Shown here: positions 6,369-8,700 of the stretch, one piece after another | Layout of the letters: each line of letters starts with the position of its first letter | Position numbering within the stretch: position 1 is the stretch's first letter | Source of the DNA: Bacteroidales bacterium UBA6244 | GTDB taxonomy: Bacteria > Bacteroidota > Bacteroidia > Bacteroidales > F082 | DNA length: 8,700 nt | Direction: 5' to 3' | NCBI GenBank assembly: GCA_002440885.1 | Contig: DJVY01000160.1 | Location: forward strand, 1 to 8,700 | Position numbers and translations under genes: made by a program | Notes under the pieces: generated by a model | What the model saw: only the letters and a program-made list of their open reading frames with translations | The model's database searches: none | What the model was told of the DNA's origin: nothing

Positions 6369-7940
6369 TTATTGCACCAATTTAACCCGTTTTAGTGCCT
6401 CAACGCGGTTTTTTACATCTAATTTAACATAAATGTTCTTGATGTGTGTTTTTACCGTGTTCTCCGAAACAAAAAGTTTTTCGGCGATCTCACTGTTTTT
6501 ATAGCCGCGGGCAATCATGTGCAACACTTCTTTTTCGCGGTCGGTTAATTCGAACTCATCAAATTCAGAAAAATCCGGGGTCAGGACCGGCGTGGCCCGT
6601 GTTTCTTTTATTTCGGATTCCATCTTATGAATTTGCAGGACGTAATTCTGTAACTCCAGTCGGAGTTGTTGTTGTTTTAGCTTATTCCGGTTGTAGTTAA
6701 TCAGAAACACGATCAGAATGAGCAAGAATATGACTGTCAGCAGGGTGATGATACCTATTTGGTTTTTTATGCGCCTGTTGTTCATCTCGTCCTGGAGTTC
6801 AAGTAGTTTTATGGTTTTGTTTTTTTCCTTTACCTGAAATCTGGTTTCCATTTCAGCAATAACCGCCTTGCTTTCGGTATTCATAAGCGAGTCTTTCAGT
6901 TGATTTTGCTTACTCATAAATTCAATGGCTTTGGGGTAGTTTCCTGAGGCCAGATAGGCTTTTGACATCAGCTCACTCATCTCGAGCAGGCTTTTCTGAT
7001 CATTTAGGTTTTTAAACAACGCCAAAGCTTGTCGGAATGCTTCGATGGCTTTTTTGCTGTTCATTTGCGAAAAATAAAGCTCCCCCTGGTTCCTCAACAC
7101 CTTGGCTTTCCCATGCAGGTTATTTAAGCTGTCCATTAACCCATAGGCGGTGGCCAGCTCACGCGAGGCCAAATCCTGTTGGTTTAGCTCGAGGTGCATA
7201 CGTGCAACGTTATTCAGGGCGTAGGCCCGTTGAGCAGGAACATGGTACGTCCAATATATTTGTTCCGCTCTTTGATAGTAATACAAGGCTGAGTCTGGCT
7301 GATTGCGGTATTCATCGAAAATTACCCCGATGTTGTTAAAATTTGTTGCCGTGCTGAGGGTATCTTTTTTTTGTTGCCTGATAAACAAGGCTGATTTGTT
7401 GTATTCGAGTGCCTTACCGGGGACTCCCATTTCTTCATAAACTACTGCAATATTGGTATATACGTGAGCCAGTGAAAGGCTGTCGTCTTGATCTGAAAAA
7501 AAGTAGGCGGCTTTCAGATACATGTCGATGGCTTCTTTGTAGTTTCCTTTAAGCTCGTTTAACACGGCCCGGTTGGCCAGCATACGAATGGCGGCTGAGG
7601 GAAGTCCGGCGTTTTCATAAAAGTGTTGACTTTTAAGGAAATATTCCTCCGACAGATCGTAGATGGATTTGGCATAAAGCATCAACCCGGTTTGCTGGTA
7701 ATAAAGAGCCAGCAACGAGTCTGACAGCAATTCATCAAGCTTTTCTGATTCTAATGAGGCCAACATGACTAAACTATCCTGATCGCCAATGCTTTTCAAT
7801 TGGGTTAAGCTATTTTCCAATGTGGTGACTTGAGTTGATTGTAGCTTGTCTATTTCATGTGATGAAGGTGATGGCCTACAGCCGAAAAATGACAACAATC
7901 CTATCAGGATCAGCGCAGTGAGGGGTCGAATGAAAAGCAT
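6369..7940 (-). CDS. Membrane-anchored TPR sensor with cytoplasmic LuxR-type DNA-binding domain
   Basis: The product is 523 residues from the ATG at 7938-7940. This start gives a compact lipoprotein-like signal (MLFIRPLTALILIG to F-F-G-C, Cys21); a TTG 36 nt upstream would overlap the phosphofructokinase and add 12 polar residues before the signal. Residues about 79-342 form roughly seven TPR units (for example L-x-G-N-Y-K-E-A-I at 120-128 and M-G-V-P-G-K-A-L at 161-168). A transmembrane helix spans about 385-406 and is flanked by charged helical stretches (343-383 and 411-440). Residues 455-520 are a LuxR/GerE helix-turn-helix: LTDREKEVLHMIARGY, then the recognition region S-E-N-T-V-K-T-H-I. 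No receiver domain is present, so this is a one-component regulator: periplasmic TPRs are expected to sense and the cytoplasmic domain to bind DNA. Control of the downstream cassette is inferred. Confidence 0.92.
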   Translation of the reverse strand: MLFIRPLTALILIGLLSFFGCRPSPSSHEIDKLQSTQVTTLENSLTQLKSIGDQDSLVMLASLESEKLDELLSDSLLALYYQQTGLMLYAKSIYDLSEEYFLKSQHFYENAGLPSAAIRMLANRAVLNELKGNYKEAIDMYLKAAYFFSDQDDSLSLAHVYTNIAVVYEEMGVPGKALEYNKSALFIRQQKKDTLSTATNFNNIGVIFDEYRNQPDSALYYYQRAEQIYWTYHVPAQRAYALNNVARMHLELNQQDLASRELATAYGLMDSLNNLHGKAKVLRNQGELYFSQMNSKKAIEAFRQALALFKNLNDQKSLLEMSELMSKAYLASGNYPKAIEFMSKQNQLKDSLMNTESKAVIAEMETRFQVKEKNKTIKLLELQDEMNNRRIKNQIGIITLLTVIFLLILIVFLINYNRNKLKQQQLRLELQNYVLQIHKMESEIKETRATPVLTPDFSEFDEFELTDREKEVLHMIARGYKNSEIAEKLFVSENTVKTHIKNIYVKLDVKNRVEALKRVKLVQ

Positions 7941-7959
7941 AAAGCGGAAGTGAGGTAGT

Positions 7960-8700
7960 TTATTTTTTTGTGCCAAGACAGATTCCCAATCCCCAGGCCT
8001 TTTTTATTACCGGATGATTTTCAGGTAAGAGCCTGGTTTTTCCTCCTACTTCATCCAAAGGAAGTGATTTTATTTTTTCACCTTTCTTTATGACCATTCT
8101 GTCGAATTTTTCCTTGGCAATCAGGTCAACGGCATGAGCGCCAAAACGTGTGGCCAGAATGCGGTCCATGGGTGAGGGACTGCCTCCACGTTGGATGTAG
8201 CCTAAAATCGTTTTGCGGGTTTCGAGTCCTGTTCCTGACTCAATTTGTCCGGCAATATAATCAGCTGCCGACATCCCTTCGGGGCGTTTTATGCCTTCGG
8301 CAATTACCACAATTGAATATGATTTTTTCTTTCTGGCCCTGGCTTTCAGGTATTCGTTCACAATGTCGATGTCGTAAGGTAGTTCCGGAATCAGAATAAC
8401 GTCGCCTCCTCCGGCCATTCCGGCATACAGCGTTAACCAGCCGGCGTCATGTCCCATTAATTCTATTACCATCACGCGTTTATGCGAGTTGGCCGTCGTA
8501 TGTAGCCTGTCGATGGCATCCGTGGCTATCCACAGAGCCGAGTCGAAACCAAAAGTAACATCTGTACCCCACACATCATTGTCGATGGTTTTTGGAATGC
8601 CAATAACATTAAGTCCTTCTTTTGCCAGCAATGCCGCTGTTTTCATGGTTCCGTTGCCTCCTATGCACACCACGGCATCGAGTTTCATTTCGTCGTAATG
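7960..8700 (-). CDS. pfkA: 6-phosphofructokinase, C-terminal part (5' end outside the window)
   Basis: The frame is open to the right edge: 246 codons precede the TAA at 7960-7962, and codons also read upstream of the Met at 8686-8688, so that Met is internal. The enzyme phosphorylates fructose 6-phosphate in glycolysis. Visible landmarks, counted from the edge, are the nucleotide loop G-G-N-G-T (14-18), P-K-T-I-D-N-D (36-42) with the catalytic Asp at 40, M-G-H-x-A-G-W, I-P-E-L-P-Y-D, A-E-G-I-K, and Q-R-G-G-S-P-S-P-x-D-R. Gly17 is at the position usually Gly in ATP-dependent and Asp in PPi-dependent enzymes; Lys37 occupies the position of E. coli Gly124, as in the mixed group III lineage. ATP use is therefore likelier but not certain. 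Family members are usually about 320-360 residues, so roughly 90-100 are missing. The regulator ATG follows 19 nt after the stop. Confidence 0.93.
   Translation of the reverse strand, partial: HYDEMKLDAVVCIGGNGTMKTAALLAKEGLNVIGIPKTIDNDVWGTDVTFGFDSALWIATDAIDRLHTTANSHKRVMVIELMGHDAGWLTLYAGMAGGGDVILIPELPYDIDIVNEYLKARARKKKSYSIVVIAEGIKRPEGMSAADYIAGQIESGTGLETRKTILGYIQRGGSPSPMDRILATRFGAHAVDLIAKEKFDRMVIKKGEKIKSLPLDEVGGKTRLLPENHPVIKKAWGLGICLGTKK

Overview
The window looks like a chromosomal segment of a Bacteroidota bacterium, probably Bacteroidales or Marinilabiliales-like. The signs are MKKL-type exported proteins with Cys-Lys-rich lipoprotein starts, no Shine-Dalgarno sequences before the starts I checked, a TPR-transmembrane-LuxR regulator of a type typical of this phylum, and intergenic ladders of CTTTGTG-like heptamers. 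Every gene I accept is on the minus strand, so transcription runs from high to low coordinates. Two genes are cut by the window edges.

In transcription order: (1) the C-terminal part of a 6-phosphofructokinase (8700-7960); (2) 19 nt later, a membrane-anchored TPR/LuxR-type regulator (7940-6369); (3) a 116-nt gap with a GNRA-loop hairpin; (4) a tight three-gene run (6252-3859; gaps 8 and 10 nt) encoding a small outer-membrane beta-barrel protein, a small exported protein of an unnamed family, and a PQQ-type beta-propeller lipoprotein; (5) a 121-nt gap holding a REP-like palindrome; (6) an 832-residue lipoprotein with an Ig-like domain and Asp-box (BNR/Ycf48-like) repeats (3737-1239); (7) a 315-nt intergenic region almost filled by a MITE-like element with perfect 14-bp terminal inverted repeats and an internal heptamer ladder; (8) the N-terminal part of a second member of the unnamed family, which also carries an 11-residue-repeat helical segment (923-1).

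The window therefore holds a housekeeping glycolytic gene, a trans-envelope one-component regulator, and a cassette of five exported proteins (one beta-barrel, two propeller or Asp-box lipoproteins, two paralogues). I infer that the cassette forms an envelope-associated module, possibly controlled by the adjacent regulator. The sequence does not prove this, and no substrate or enzymatic activity can be assigned. The features most worth a second look are the paralogous pair with its hendecad insertion, the nested repeat element at 959-1239, and the exported cassette next to the regulator.
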